DNA of 64,000 nt from Eleginops maclovinus (taxonomy: Eukaryota > Chordata > Actinopteri > Perciformes > Eleginopidae), in contig NC_086370.1 in NCBI RefSeq assembly GCF_036324505.1, positions 1,183,259 through 1,247,258 on the forward strand, written 5' to 3'. Positions within the stretch are counted from its first letter, which is position 1. Every line of letters begins with the position of its first letter. A program made the position numbers and the translations under genes. Of this stretch, positions 35,863 through 46,087 are shown piece after piece. Below the pieces are notes generated by a model that did no database searches, was not told the DNA's origin, and worked only from the letters and a program-made list of their open reading frames with translations.

Positions 35863-35864
35863 TA

Positions 35865-36845
35865 CAGTGGGGCAAAAAAGTATTTAGTCAGCCACCAATT
35901 GTGCAAGTTCTCCCATTTAAAAAGATGAGAGAGGCTTGTCATTTTTATCATAGATATACCTCAACTATGAGAGACAAAATAAGGTAAAAAAATCACATTG
36001 TAGGATTTTTAAAGAATTTATTTTCAAATTGTTGTGGAAAATAAGTATTTGGTCAATAACAAAAGTTCATCTCAATACTTTGTTATATACCCTTTGTTGG
36101 CAATGACAGAGGTCAAACGTTTTCTGTAAGTCTTCACAAGGTTTTCAGACACTGTTGCTGGTATTTTGGCCCATTCCTCCATGCAGATCTCCTCTAAAGC
36201 AGTGATGTTTTGGGGCTGTCGCTGGGCAACACGGACTTTCAACTCCCTCCAAAGATTTTCTATGGGGTTGAGATCTGGAGACTGGCTAGGCCACTCCAGG
36301 ACCTTGAAATGCTTCTTACGAAGCCACTCCTTCGTTGCCCTGGCAGTGTGTTTGGGATCATTGTCATGCTGAAAGACCCAGCCACGCTTCATCTTCAGTG
36401 CCCTTGCTGATGGAAGGAGGTTTCCACTCAAAACCTCACGATACATGGCCCCATTCATTCTTTCCTTTACACGGATCAGTCGTCCTGGTCCCTTTGCAGA
36501 AAAACAGCCCCAGAGCATGATGTTTCCACCCCCATGCTTCACAGTAGGTATGGTGTTCTTTGGATGCAACTCTGCATTCTTTCTCCTCCAAACACGACGA
36601 GTTGAGTTTTTACCAAAAAGTTCTATTTTGGTTTCATCTGACCATATGACATTCTCCCAATCCTCTTCTGGATCATCCAAATGCCCTCTAGCAAACTTCA
36701 GACGGGCCTGGACATGTACTGGCTTAAGCAGGGGGACACGTCTGGAACTGCAGGATTTAAGTCCCTGGCGGCGTAGTGTGTTACTGATGGTAGCCTCTGT
36801 TACTTTGGTCCCAGCTCTCTGCAGGTCATTCATGCCTCCAACGCT
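35865..36845 (-). mobile_element. Tc1-like element truncated by a gypsy retrotransposon
   Basis: The element follows a TA at 35863-35864 and starts CAGTGGGGCAAAAAAGTA. The transposase on the - strand (36840-36072) is open over about 256 codons and shows [10 protein letters not shown] (first Asp), QHDNDPKHT (second Asp) and [11 protein letters not shown] (catalytic Glu), the DDE triad of Tc1. The N-terminal helix-turn-helix region and the other inverted repeat are missing where gypsy sequence begins near 36846. Confidence 0.82.
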
Positions 36846-36854
36846 TTCGATCAG

Positions 36855-37880
36855 GTGGTGAGTATTGATGGCTCCCAGCTCCACCCAAACACAGCACTCA
36901 CACACCCCCACTTTGTTGTTATTAGGGACAGGCTGTATCGTGTGAGCCGTGACACACAGACAGGAGAGATCAATACCCAGTTGTTGGTACCACAAAGCCG
37001 TCGGGAAATGATTTTCCAGGCGGCTCATCACAACCCCATGTCAGGTCACCTAGGGTACGATAAGACACTACACCGGATCATGGCCCGATTTTATTGGCCG
37101 GGCATTCGCGCGGATGTGAAGCGGTGGTGTGCATCCTGCAGCGAATGTCAGCTGGTTAATCCGCCGGCCACCCCAAAAGCGCCTCTGCGCCCACTCCCAT
37201 TAATTGAGGTGCCTTTTGAGAGAGTTGGTATGGACCTCATCGGGCCATTAGACCGGAGTGCACGGGGATATCGCTTTGTACTCGTCCTAGTGGATTATGC
37301 AACACGATATCCCGAGGCAGTGCCGTTGCGCAATATCTCTGCAAAGAGCGTTGCACAGGCACTGTTTCATATAATCTCCCGAGTCGGGATCCCGAAAGAG
37401 ATCCTGACTGACCAGGGCACGTCATTTATGTCACGCACACTACGCGAGCTGTATGAACTGTTGGGCGTCCGCTCGATCCGGACTAGTGTTTACCATCCAC
37501 AGACCGATGGCCTGGTGGAGCGGTTTAACAAAACGCTAAAGAACATGGTTCGTAAATTCGTTCACGAGGATAGCCGTAATTGGGATAAATGGCTAGACCC
37601 TCTGTTGTTTGCAGTGCGGGAGGTGCCTCAGTCCTACACGGGATTTTCTCCCTTTGAACTGCTGTTTGGCAGGAAGCCACGGGGTGTTTTGGACCTATTT
37701 AAAGAAAACTGGGAGGAGGGTCCGAGCACAAGTAAAAACGAAATTCAGTACGTTATGGACCTGCGAGCAAAACTCCATTCACTGGGGCAGTTATCACGGG
37801 AGAATTTGCTGCAGGCTCAGGAACGTCAGCAGCGCCTGTACAACAGGGTCGAAACTGAGACAATTTTCACCGGGAGATAA
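36855..37880 (+). pseudogene. gypsy integrase (zinc and catalytic domains)
   Basis: From about residue 56 the frame has an HHCC zinc domain ([19 protein letters not shown] to CSEC at about 98). A DDE core follows: MDLIGPL (about 125), LTDQGTSFM (about 184) and VERFNKTLK (about 220). It then goes out of frame near 37850, and the final residues before the stop at 37880 are not homologous. The continuation, with the GPY/F motif, is in the next frame. The start is arbitrary because the 5' part of the polyprotein is lost. Confidence 0.85.
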
Positions 37881-39675
37881 AGTACTTGTGTTACTCCCAA
37901 CTTCCAGCTCCAAATTACTCGCCAAGTGGCAAGGGCCCTTCGTGGTCACACGACGAGTGGGGGACGTAGATTATGAGCTGGTGCGTTCTGACAGGGGGGG
38001 AGTAACACAGATCTACCACGTAAACCTCCTTAAAACATGGAGGGAAGTGGCGTCTGCTTCTCTGGCCACCACGGTGATAGAGAGAGATGAGTTGGGACCG
38101 GAGGTCATTATTAACACCGAATTAGCCCCGGTCTGTTGCGGCGACCATCTCTCACCCGGTCAGGTGGCAGACGTTGCCGCGTTGCAAGGGCGGTTTGCCG
38201 ATGTGTTCTCCCCGCTGCCAGGGTGCACCTCTCTCATAAACCACCGCATAGAAACGCCCCCGGGCGTGGCCATTCGTTCACGGCCCTATCGGCTGCCTGA
38301 ACACAAGAGGAAAATTGTTCAGGCGGAGCTTCAGGCTATGCTAGAGATGGGAGTAATAGAAGAGTCCACCAGTGACTGGTGTTGCCCTGTCGTGCTGGTA
38401 CATAAGCCGGACGGGTCAATCCGGTTCTGTGTGGACTACCGCAGGGTTAACGAGGTGTCCAAATTCGATGCTTATCCAATGCCCCGGGTCGACGAACTCC
38501 TGGACCGGCTAGGCACTGCTCGTTTTTATACGACACTGGATTTAACCAAGGGCTACTGGCAGATTCCCCTTTCTCCAGAGTCGAAGGAAAAAACGGCCTT
38601 CTCCACTCCGTACGGTTTGAACCAATTTGTCACACTTCCTTTCGGGTTGTTCGGGGCTCCAGCCACCTTCCAACGGCTCATGGACCGAGTGCTGCGTCCC
38701 CACTCTGCATATGCTGCTGCTTACTTGGATGATGTCATCATCCACAGTGAGACATGGGAGCAGCATATGCAGCAGGTGGGGGCAGTGCTCGAGTCCCTGA
38801 GGCAGGCGGGGCTCACGGCCAACCCAAAGAAGTGTGCGGTTGGGCGGAGGGAGGTACGGTATCTGGGGTACCACTTGGGCGGCGGGCAGGTGCGGCCACA
38901 GATAGAGAAAACTGCCGCCATTTCTGCCTGTCCGGTGCCCAAGACGAAAAAAGAGGTCAGGAGGTTCGTGGGGCTGGCCGGTTACTACAGGCGGTTCATC
39001 CCCGCCTTTTCGGGGCTGACCAGCCCTCTGACCGACCTGACCCGAAAGGGTGCTTCAGATCCGGTCCAGTGGACGGAGCAATGTCAGCTGTCGTTTGAGA
39101 GGGTTAAGAAAGCCCTCTGTGGAAAGCCGCTTCTGTTCACCCCTAACTTCTCTCTACCTTTTGTTTTGCAGACCGACGCCTCGAACAGTGGGGTGGGGGC
39201 CGTTTTGTCCCAGCAGGTAGAGGGGGTCGACCGCCCCGTACTGTACATTAGCCGTAAGCTGGCTCAGAGGGAGGTGAACTACAGTACGGTGGAAAAGGAG
39301 TGCCTCGCCATACGGTGGGCGGTCGGCGCCCTGCGTTACTACCTCCTGGGGCGCCCTTTCACCCTCTATTCGGACCATGCCCCGCTCCAGTGGCTCCACC
39401 GCATGAAGGATGCCAACGCCCGGATCACTCGTTGGTATCTGGCGTTACAGCCGTTTAACTTCAAGGTGATCCACAGGCCGGGTAACCGGATGGTCGTGGC
39501 CGGTTTCCTCTCCTGCTCGGTGGAGGGGGGGGGGGAGGTCAGCTGTCGGCCGGCGGGATCCCGGCCTGAGTCGGGCGGTGGGGGTATGTGGCAGCCGGGT
39601 GTGGTTAGAGCGCCGGCTGCTGGGGTGAGGGGAGTGGCTCGGCCGGAGACCAGACAGGTGATCGGAATCAGGTAA
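37850..39675 (+). CDS. gypsy integrase tail, reverse transcriptase and RNase H
   Basis: The frame is open from the integrase C-terminus (FSPGDKVLVLL, KWQGPFVV, YHVNLLKTW) straight into a reverse transcriptase. Visible RT motifs are SRPYRLPEHKR, VHKPDGSIRFCVDYRRVN, LPFGLFGAPATFQ and the catalytic YLDDV (38720). The tether and RNase H follow, with TDASNSGVG (39172), a glutamate in EKEC and YSDHAPL. The frame ends at 39675, past the LTR start at 39587. It extends upstream to 37609, but that part overlaps the integrase in another frame and is not real. Its place after the GPY/F tail without a gap is the evidence for the integrase-first order. Confidence 0.82.
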
Positions 39676-39896
39676 TCAGGCATTTAATATAAAGCATGTT
39701 GGTAACCTGGTTCTGATCTGTCTTGCAGTAGGCTGGGTCCTGGGAAGACGACACACCCCGTCCTGGCCTTGCCCGCTCGGAAAGTACCGCGGAGCTGCCT
39801 GTTGTGTGCACAATTCTCAAACAATAAACGCTGTTGTTTTTGCCCAACCCCGAACGCTTCCGTCTCTTACCTTTTACCTGAGCCATCCCGCTCACA
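39587..39896 (+). mobile_element. 3' LTR of the Gmr1-type element
   Basis: It begins TGTGGCAGCC just after a G-rich polypurine tract (GGGCGGTGGGGGTA) and ends CCCGCTCACA, giving TG...CA ends and 310 bp. An AATAAA lies at 39823-39828. Confidence 0.78.
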
Positions 39897-40070
39897 ATAT
39901 AATTAAATGATATAAATCACAATTACATAGGTACATTACAAACATTGCAAATTATTGGTGCATTTTTCTAACAACATTTAATCCCGAAAGAGCTTCTTCT
40001 GAAAAAAACATTTGCAAAATGATTTTCACTATAACAAATATCTCTGCTCTGAAACATTTTTACATACCTT

Positions 40071-40274
40071 TTATAGATAATCATGGTCAATGGGAACTTC
40101 CTCCAGGGCAGACACCTTCACAGTCAGTTGGTCCCACCAAGGGACACCACTTACTGCCTCCAACCCATTCTCCTCCTCATCCTCCGCCACATCCTCAACA
40201 ATACCTTCTTCTGGGGCCATGATGTAACCGGCCCCAATGCAGATATTGTGGAGGACGGAACATGCTGTAATAAC
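40071..40274 (-). pseudogene. PIF/Harbinger (HARBI1-like) transposase, last exon only
   Basis: On the - strand, an acceptor (TTTCAG ending at 40275) opens a frame starting VITACSVLHNIC, the conserved C-terminal helix of DDE_Tnp_4 Harbinger transposases. An acidic stretch follows, then WWDQLTVKV, ending VPIDHDYL and a stop. This is the family's usual last exon; the catalytic domain is absent from the window. The surrounding 39900-40377 has no other recognisable sequence. Confidence 0.68.
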
Positions 40275-40379
40275 CTGAAATTGGAAAAGTGTCAATATGT
40301 TAGGCCTCCTAAATGTTATAACTCATGTTAGACCAACTCTTCTTCTGTAGTATACAAAATCCTATTGAGTGATTACCTA

Positions 40380-40880
40380 CAGTGGGGCAAAAAAGTATTT
40401 AGTCAGCCACCAATTGTGCAAGTTCTCCCATTTAAAAAGATGAGAGAGGCCTGTAATTTTTATCATAGGTATACCTCAACTATGAGAGACAGAATGAGAA
40501 AAAAAAATCCAGGAAATCACATTGTAGGATTTTTAAAGAATTAATTGGTAAATTCCTCGGTAAAATAAGTATTTGGTCACCTACAAACAAGCAAGATTTC
40601 TGGCTCTCACAGGCCTGTAACTTCTTCTTTAAGAGGCTCCTCTGTCCTCCACTCGTTACCTGTATTAATGGCACCTTTTTGAACTCGTTATCAGTATAAA
40701 AGACACCTGTCCACAACCTCAAACAGTCATACTCCAAACTCCACTATGGCCAAGACCAAAGAGCTGTCTAAGGAGACCAGAGACAAAATTGTAGACCTGC
40801 ACCAGGCTGGGAAAACTGAATCTGCAATAGGTAAGCAGCTTGGTGTGAAGAAATCAACTGTGGGAGCAATTATTAGAAAA
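40380..40880 (+). mobile_element. 5' part of a second Tc1-like copy
   Basis: After a TA at 40378-40379 the same terminus as at 35865 appears, running into the 5' UTR and the start of a transposase at 40746 ([18 protein letters not shown], then a helix-turn-helix: [16 protein letters not shown]). Coding is cut after about 45 codons by BEL LTR sequence at 40880. It cannot be the other half of the copy at 35865 because both show their left terminus while their transposases run in opposite directions. Confidence 0.82.
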
Positions 40881-41123
40881 TGTGTGTGGTTCACTAGATG
40901 CACGCACACCATCAAACACAAAAGAATCAAATTACTTCAACAGTCAGCCTGCAACAGCTGGACTTCGATCCCACTCCTGAAGATGCCAGAAAAGGAAGAG
41001 GTCCTAATGAAACCTCAGCTTTATAGTGCTCAGCCATAGGTGGCCAATTAACTGCCTGACCAAAATAACAATAGCACAACTTACACATTACCAAAATAAT
41101 ATGAATCGATGGGCTTTTGTACA
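40881..41123 (-). repeat. truncated 3' LTR of the BEL/Pao element
   Basis: Base-for-base identical by eye to 45372-45614. On the - strand it starts TGTACAAAAG but stops before the poly(A)-signal and end portion found in the other LTR. Confidence 0.85.
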
Positions 41124-41155
41124 GCCGCCCCCAAATCTGTTGTACGGATTTGCTT

Positions 41156-44100
41156 CTAAAAGTCCTTCTCTCCATGGTCGTCTGGAAATGCAGGCAACTT
41201 AATCAGTCTAGCCACCGGGCGAAGATAGGTGCGATCCTTCACTTTAACTTCTGCTGCCCTTACTCTTCCATCGGAGCCAGGGCAGACCGTCTTCACTGTT
41301 CCAACAAGCCAGAGGGCCCTTGGAGACTGAGGATCCACAATCATTACGACTGTGCCGACGGTCAAATCGTCTTTCTCCTTTTGCCACTTCTGACGTGTCT
41401 GTTGGGCAGGCAAGTACTGTCGGATGAATCTGGACCAAAACTGGTCAGCCAGAACTTGACTGTGCCGCCATCTCCTGCGAGTGAGTAGCTCAGACTCTGG
41501 GTAGATCACCTGAGGTAGAGAGCTGTCGGGCCGCCCCATGAGAAGAGTATTTGGAGTCACGGGGTCTGGATCTGAGACGTCTGAGGATACGTAACCCAAA
41601 GGCTTGGAGTTAAGAATGCCTTCAATCTCAACCAGGACTGTCCTGAGTACTTCTTCTGGCACGGTCTGCGCTCCAACAACGGTGTACAGTGCTGCCTTTA
41701 TGGACCGTATTTCCCTTGCCCAAGAGCCGCCAAAGTGGGGAGCACTTGGCGGGTTGTACTGGAAAGCGAGGGTCCTGTAAATGCTTCGCATTGTGGGCTG
41801 AGGGTCCAGCTCCAGCTGGCCATGCTTGAAGCCGATGCTGTCTAATTGACAGTGCCATATTAGTCCGAGGGTGCGCTCCTCTGGGTCAGCTGTATCGTGG
41901 TTGAACCAGAGTTCGCTACTTTCTGACCTGGACTCGGGGGGCAGGTGGCTGATTATGCTAGGGCAGTTGCTGGCCCATTGTCGCAGGTCAAAACCACCCT
42001 TGGCCAGAAGACTGCGAAGATCATCCACCAGCTGTTTCGCTCCTTCAGCAGTACGTAGACTTTGTAGACAATTGTCCACGTAGAAGCATTGTTCCACTGA
42101 TGTGCGCAACTTGTCTCCAGGTCCTGCGTGGTCAGTCACATGCTTCTGGAGAGCAAATGTGGCACAGCAGGGGCTTGATGTAGTGCCGAAAGGCAGGACC
42201 TGCCACTGGTAGATGTCCGGGGGGTCGTTCCTCCTCATCTCTCTCCAAAGGAATCTCAAGAGTGGCTGGTCCTCTGGGAGAAGGCGGACTTGATGAAACA
42301 TGCCCTTTATATCCGAACTGATCGCAAAGGGATGTTCACGGAATCGGATGAGAACACCTATTAGGGTAGCACCCAGCACAGGTCCAGGGAGCAGGTGATC
42401 ATTCAAGCTGATGCCCTTGAAGGAGAAAGAACAGTTGAACACTATTCTATTCTTTCCATTATGGTGGACCATGTGGTGGGGGATATACCACCCCGGACTA
42501 CTAGCTGCCTCATCCAGGGGTATCTTCTTCACATACCCAGCTTCCACCAGCTTCTTGATCTCACCCTTGTAGGTAGCCGCCTTATCAGGATCCCCAGCCA
42601 GCCTCTTCTCCGTACTGCGCAGTTGGGCCATCACAGCTTCCTTAGGCGCAACCAGTGGGGGGAGGTCCTTTTTCCAGAGCAGAGGAGTGGCGTACCGCTG
42701 AACTCCCTCTACCGTCACCCTAACGGTCTTCTCCTCCAGAATACGTACTGCCTCTGTGTCTTGTCTTGAGCGTGTCACAAGCTTCTCACTCCGGTAAGGC
42801 AAAGTGTCTAATTGCCATAGCTTTTCGACATGACCGAGTAACTCAGCGGTGGTCGGAGTGCTCGATGTCCAAAGGCATTGCTGAGTGGTCAGGCTGTGCC
42901 TCAGCAGCTTAGAAGGACCTTGGAGTGCCCATCCCAACTTGGTCTTGACCGCAGCCGGCCCTCCCGGTGGGCCCAGGCGAACAGGTTCAGTTGGGGTTAT
43001 GAGGTGTGGATGGTCCGATCCAATGAGCAGCAAGGGCTGCGCACGGTCAATGGGCTGCAGAGGTAAGTTCTTCAAGTGACAATATGACTTCTTGAGGGCC
43101 GCAACAGGGTAAGTATGGGGTGCCAGACCTAGCTCTTTGGCTGTGAATGCTCTTTGAATGTGGAAGGTCTTACTTGGTTGGTTTGCAGGTGAAACTGTGA
43201 ACGACACTGTGGCTCCAGGGATGACTCGCACATCTTGACGCACTGTACGCAAGGACAGCTCCTCAGGTAAACCTTGTAGGCCGAGCTGTTGTGCCGCTTC
43301 ATACAGTAAGATGGTGCGCTCCGAGCCATCATCTAGCAGTGCATATGTGTCCAATGAGTTCTCACCATTCTTTAGGATGACCCGACTCATCTTCAGTAGC
43401 ACCCTGCTGCTACCAGTAGGTCTGTCCACATAGAGGGTTTCAGCAGTGGAGCTGGTGGGTTTGGCACGCTCCATGGATCCAGTTGTGGCTTTCCTGAAAG
43501 TGGTGGTCTTACCGCTACCTCCGGTGTTCACCTCATGAAGGATTTCAAGATGTCGCTTGTCGCATTTCTTACATTTAGCCTTCAAAGTGCACTCGGAAGA
43601 GAAGTGTTCGCGTCCACACTTCCAACACCTCTGATTGGCCCGGATCCATTTCTCGATCTGCTCCTTGGACAGTAACTGAAAATTTGCACACTGATTCAGA
43701 TAGTGCTGAGGTGTGTTGCAAAATGGGCAGAATTTCTTGGGCTTTTCTCGTGGCTGATCTGAACTACTTGACTGTAACTGAGATGGACACTCTTTTGGCT
43801 CACTGTTGTGAAGAACCATTGTGGACTGTGACTTTCGGTCCTTGCGGTGTTCTTTGTAGCTCTGATGTTCCTTACCGTGATCACCAGTGAACTGTGAACC
43901 ATCAACTTGCACCCTTACCTCATATTCTAGCCAGTCAGCCAGGTCGAGAAGAGTTGGAATGGGAGTTCTTATGGGATTGATATACCTCCTAAAGCTTGCT
44001 CTTAAATCATGAGGCAACTTTCCCAGAAGCCGTGAAACATGAGATCCACACCACAGTTCGGTTCTTCCACTGCTGCCAAGTTGCTCCAACATCCCTACTG

Positions 44101-45148
44101 AAGCGCGCACTTTCAGTGCGAATTGACGAAAGGCCTTAGTGTCACCTGCCTTGACGTTCGGCTCCTCCATGAGCTTGGAGATGCGCTGAAGTGCAAGTTG
44201 GTGCGGTTGACCATATAACTCTGTGAGAGCCTCCATGGTGTCAGTATATGGATCCCTGCTGTGACTGTATGAATCAGCGATGAGCATTGCCTCTTCCAGT
44301 TTGAGGTGATCCAGTAGAATCTGAAACTTGAAGCGCTCTGTGGCATCGGGCGGAAGAAGGTTATCAAGAGCAACTTTGAGTCTTGCGAACTCACGAGGAT
44401 CTTCATGAACGAAGTCAGGAATCTTTGGCTTCGGGCCCCGATATGAGTGCTCTCTCTCCACTGAAGGATGTCGAGAATGACGCCCAGGTGAGTAAGAGGG
44501 TTCGCGGCGTCGGCTTGACTCATATCCCCTTGGAGTGTCATATTTGTATTGGCTTGAATAGTCATGCCAATAGTCAGCAGGTATACTTGAATACTGGTGT
44601 TCCCGTGATGGAGAAGATCTGCGGGAACGATGTTGCCGGGGCCAATCCAGGTAAGGATCCTTCCGTGAAGATGAGCTGTAATGAGGAGGTGATTCTCTGC
44701 GGCGACTTGTCTGTCTGCTTGGGTAGTTTCTATCAGGAGATCTGCGGTCGCGGCTAGATGGCCGCCCCATCCTTTCTAGACCTCTGGCTATCTCATCAAC
44801 TTCTCTTTCCCTTGCATGTAGCTTGCCCTCAGTCGCTGTCGGTTCTAATTTATGCCATGGAGGACGCGGATCCTGTTGATCTCTTGGAGACGTCTCCATA
44901 CATTGTGAAACCGGCGAGCTTGATCTGGAGCCTGCAGCATAGCCTCTCATGCTATTACGCCTTGAAGGGGGGTAGGAAGAAGTGTGATAATGAGAATCTT
45001 TCTCCCTCATTTGGTCCAGACAGCGCCTCAACAGTGCATTCTCATCAGAAAGGATGCGGACACACCTCTCAAGCCCTGGGGAGTTTGACCTGTCTCTGTC
45101 TGGGTCTTCATGTGTTGTGGGTGACTCACTCTTCTTTGGTGTTGCCAT
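41156..45148 (-). CDS. BEL/Pao gag-pol polyprotein, 1330 aa, RNase H and integrase core deleted
   Basis: Open from the ATG at 45148 without a stop. In order: Arg/Ser-rich N-terminus; DUF1759-type gag region (about 230-400); zinc knuckles around CPFCNTPQHYLNQC and CWKCGREHFSSEC (about 469-535); aspartic protease with LLDDGSERT (about 604); Pao reverse transcriptase (about 816-1050) with SSDIKGMFHQV and an active site read as FYVDN (about 1021); then LGLIWHCQLDSIGFKH. At about residue 1130 the sequence jumps from pre-RNase H sequence (RTLAFQY) to late integrase (NPPSAPHFGG), keeping frame, and ends with the usual integrase tail (LLMGRPDSSLPQ to VARLIKLP). Family members are about 1,700-1,900 residues, so several hundred residues with RNase H and the DDE core are gone. 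It cannot transpose on its own. Confidence 0.88.
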   Translation of the reverse strand: MATPKKSESPTTHEDPDRDRSNSPGLERCVRILSDENALLRRCLDQMREKDSHYHTSSYPPSRRNSMRGYAAGSRSSSPVSQCMETSPRDQQDPRPPWHKLEPTATEGKLHAREREVDEIARGLERMGRPSSRDRRSPDRNYPSRQTSRRRESPPHYSSSSRKDPYLDWPRQHRSRRSSPSREHQYSSIPADYWHDYSSQYKYDTPRGYESSRRREPSYSPGRHSRHPSVEREHSYRGPKPKIPDFVHEDPREFARLKVALDNLLPPDATERFKFQILLDHLKLEEAMLIADSYSHSRDPYTDTMEALTELYGQPHQLALQRISKLMEEPNVKAGDTKAFRQFALKVRASVGMLEQLGSSGRTELWCGSHVSRLLGKLPHDLRASFRRYINPIRTPIPTLLDLADWLEYEVRVQVDGSQFTGDHGKEHQSYKEHRKDRKSQSTMVLHNSEPKECPSQLQSSSSDQPREKPKKFCPFCNTPQHYLNQCANFQLLSKEQIEKWIRANQRCWKCGREHFSSECTLKAKCKKCDKRHLEILHEVNTGGSGKTTTFRKATTGSMERAKPTSSTAETLYVDRPTGSSRVLLKMSRVILKNGENSLDTYALLDDGSERTILLYEAAQQLGLQGLPEELSLRTVRQDVRVIPGATVSFTVSPANQPSKTFHIQRAFTAKELGLAPHTYPVAALKKSYCHLKNLPLQPIDRAQPLLLIGSDHPHLITPTEPVRLGPPGGPAAVKTKLGWALQGPSKLLRHSLTTQQCLWTSSTPTTAELLGHVEKLWQLDTLPYRSEKLVTRSRQDTEAVRILEEKTVRVTVEGVQRYATPLLWKKDLPPLVAPKEAVMAQLRSTEKRLAGDPDKAATYKGEIKKLVEAGYVKKIPLDEAASSPGWYIPHHMVHHNGKNRIVFNCSFSFKGISLNDHLLPGPVLGATLIGVLIRFREHPFAISSDIKGMFHQVRLLPEDQPLLRFLWREMRRNDPPDIYQWQVLPFGTTSSPCCATFALQKHVTDHAGPGDKLRTSVEQCFYVDNCLQSLRTAEGAKQLVDDLRSLLAKGGFDLRQWASNCPSIISHLPPESRSESSELWFNHDTADPEERTLGLIWHCQLDSIGFKHGQLELDPQPTMRSIYRTLAFQYNPPSAPHFGGSWAREIRSIKAALYTVVGAQTVPEEVLRTVLVEIEGILNSKPLGYVSSDVSDPDPVTPNTLLMGRPDSSLPQVIYPESELLTRRRWRHSQVLADQFWSRFIRQYLPAQQTRQKWQKEKDDLTVGTVVMIVDPQSPRALWLVGTVKTVCPGSDGRVRAAEVKVKDRTYLRPVARLIKLPAFPDDHGEKDF

Positions 45149-45247
45149 TGTTAACTAAAGAAGTTTGCCAAATCCGGCTCGAAGGACCATGAAAAGAATT
45201 GTTAAAGGAGCTGTGATGCTGAGACTATGTTTCCGGTGGCAACCACT

Positions 45248-45614
45248 GTAGAATGTCCGATTAGAACAATAAAAGGAAACGGTGTCCAAAGAAATGAGTC
45301 TTTATTGAGTCTTCACACCCACAACACAGAGTAAGAATGATCAATGTGTGATCAGAGTTTGTATGTATTTATGTGTGTGGTTCACTAGATGCACGCACAC
45401 CATCAAACACAAAAGAATCAAATTACTTCAACAGTCAGCCTGCAACAGCTGGACTTCGATCCCACTCCTGAAGATGCCAGAAAAGGAAGAGGTCCTAATG
45501 AAACCTCAGCTTTATAGTGCTCAGCCATAGGTGGCCAATTAACTGCCTGACCAAAATAACAATAGCACAACTTACACATTACCAAAATAATATGAATCGA
45601 TGGGCTTTTGTACA
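45248..45614 (-). repeat. 5' LTR of the BEL/Pao element
   Basis: On the - strand it runs from TGTACAAAAG to CATTCTACA (367 bp) and contains an AATAAA signal in 'gactcaataaagactc'. Confidence 0.75.
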
Positions 45615-45616
45615 CA

Positions 45617-45998
45617 TAATTAAAACACAATGTAAGACTGTTTAATGACCTAGAGATATCCTATTATTCCGCTGTTACTTCATGTTGTAAATACTGGTTC
45701 AAACCTGAGTAAATGAAATAAACCATGTATTAAACAATTACTATTAAAAATGTTTTTCATCTAATGTCAAAGTAGAGGTAAGAATATATCCACCATCCCT
45801 CTGCAGCTTCATGTCTTCTATTATGAGAACTTCCATCACTAACACAGAGGAACTCCATCATGTCATTTTACACCAGCAGCAGTAAAACAACTATCAGCAG
45901 AAGTGTTTTATCAAGTTGTTTATTTGTATTCACATTCATTAGTTATTCCTCCGCTTGCTGCTGCTTTTAAATCCACTCTGCTGCTGCATCATTTGAAT
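45617..45998 (+). repeat. left half of a repeat also present at 61.04 kb
   Basis: The part from about 45870 ('caccagcagcagtaaaac' to 'catttgaat') matches 61065-61210 closely. It continues after the inserted ISL2EU-like element at 47028. 45617-45860 is flanking DNA with nothing recognised. Confidence 0.75.
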
Positions 45999-46087
45999 AG
46001 CCTCCTTGCACGGTAACCGTAAATTCTACTTCCGCTGTTACTGTATGCGCTTCTAAACTTCCGGTGTGATATCGGTGAACGTCAAAC

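Larger units (their letters stand above)
36846..39896 (+). mobile_element. Gmr1-type Ty3/gypsy retrotransposon, 5'-truncated, integrase upstream of RT
   Basis: The order on the + strand is integrase (36855-37850), GPY/F integrase tail (about 37860-38060), reverse transcriptase (about 38200-38780), RNase H (39160-39500), polypurine tract and 3' LTR (39587-39896). Ordinary gypsy elements have integrase last; a deuterostome group typified by Gmr1 of cod has this copia-like order. Gag, protease and the 5' LTR are missing, and the element begins inside a Tc1 copy. A one-base frameshift near 37850 breaks pol. Confidence 0.85.
40881..45614 (-). mobile_element. BEL/Pao LTR retrotransposon with internal deletion
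   Basis: On the - strand: 5' LTR 45614-45248, primer-binding region starting TGGTTGCCACC, one long ORF (45148-41156), polypurine tract (GGGGGCGGC next to 41124) and a partial 3' LTR (41123-40881). The 3' LTR is identical over its 243 bases to the matching part of the 5' LTR, so insertion was recent. The rest of the 3' LTR (about 124 bases) and the left flank are missing at the junction with the Tc1 fragment. Confidence 0.88.

Noticed and set aside
36841..37040. Extension of the - strand Tc1 transposase frame to 37031
   Set aside because: Beyond about 36845 the frame runs antisense through gypsy integrase and has no Tc1 resemblance.
37609..37850. N-terminal ~80 residues of the long frame 37609-39675
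   Set aside because: They overlap the integrase in another frame and show no family resemblance; the true frame is entered near 37850.
35865..40880. The two Tc1 pieces as halves of one element split by the gypsy insertion
   Set aside because: Both pieces show their left terminus and their transposases point in opposite directions, so they are separate copies.
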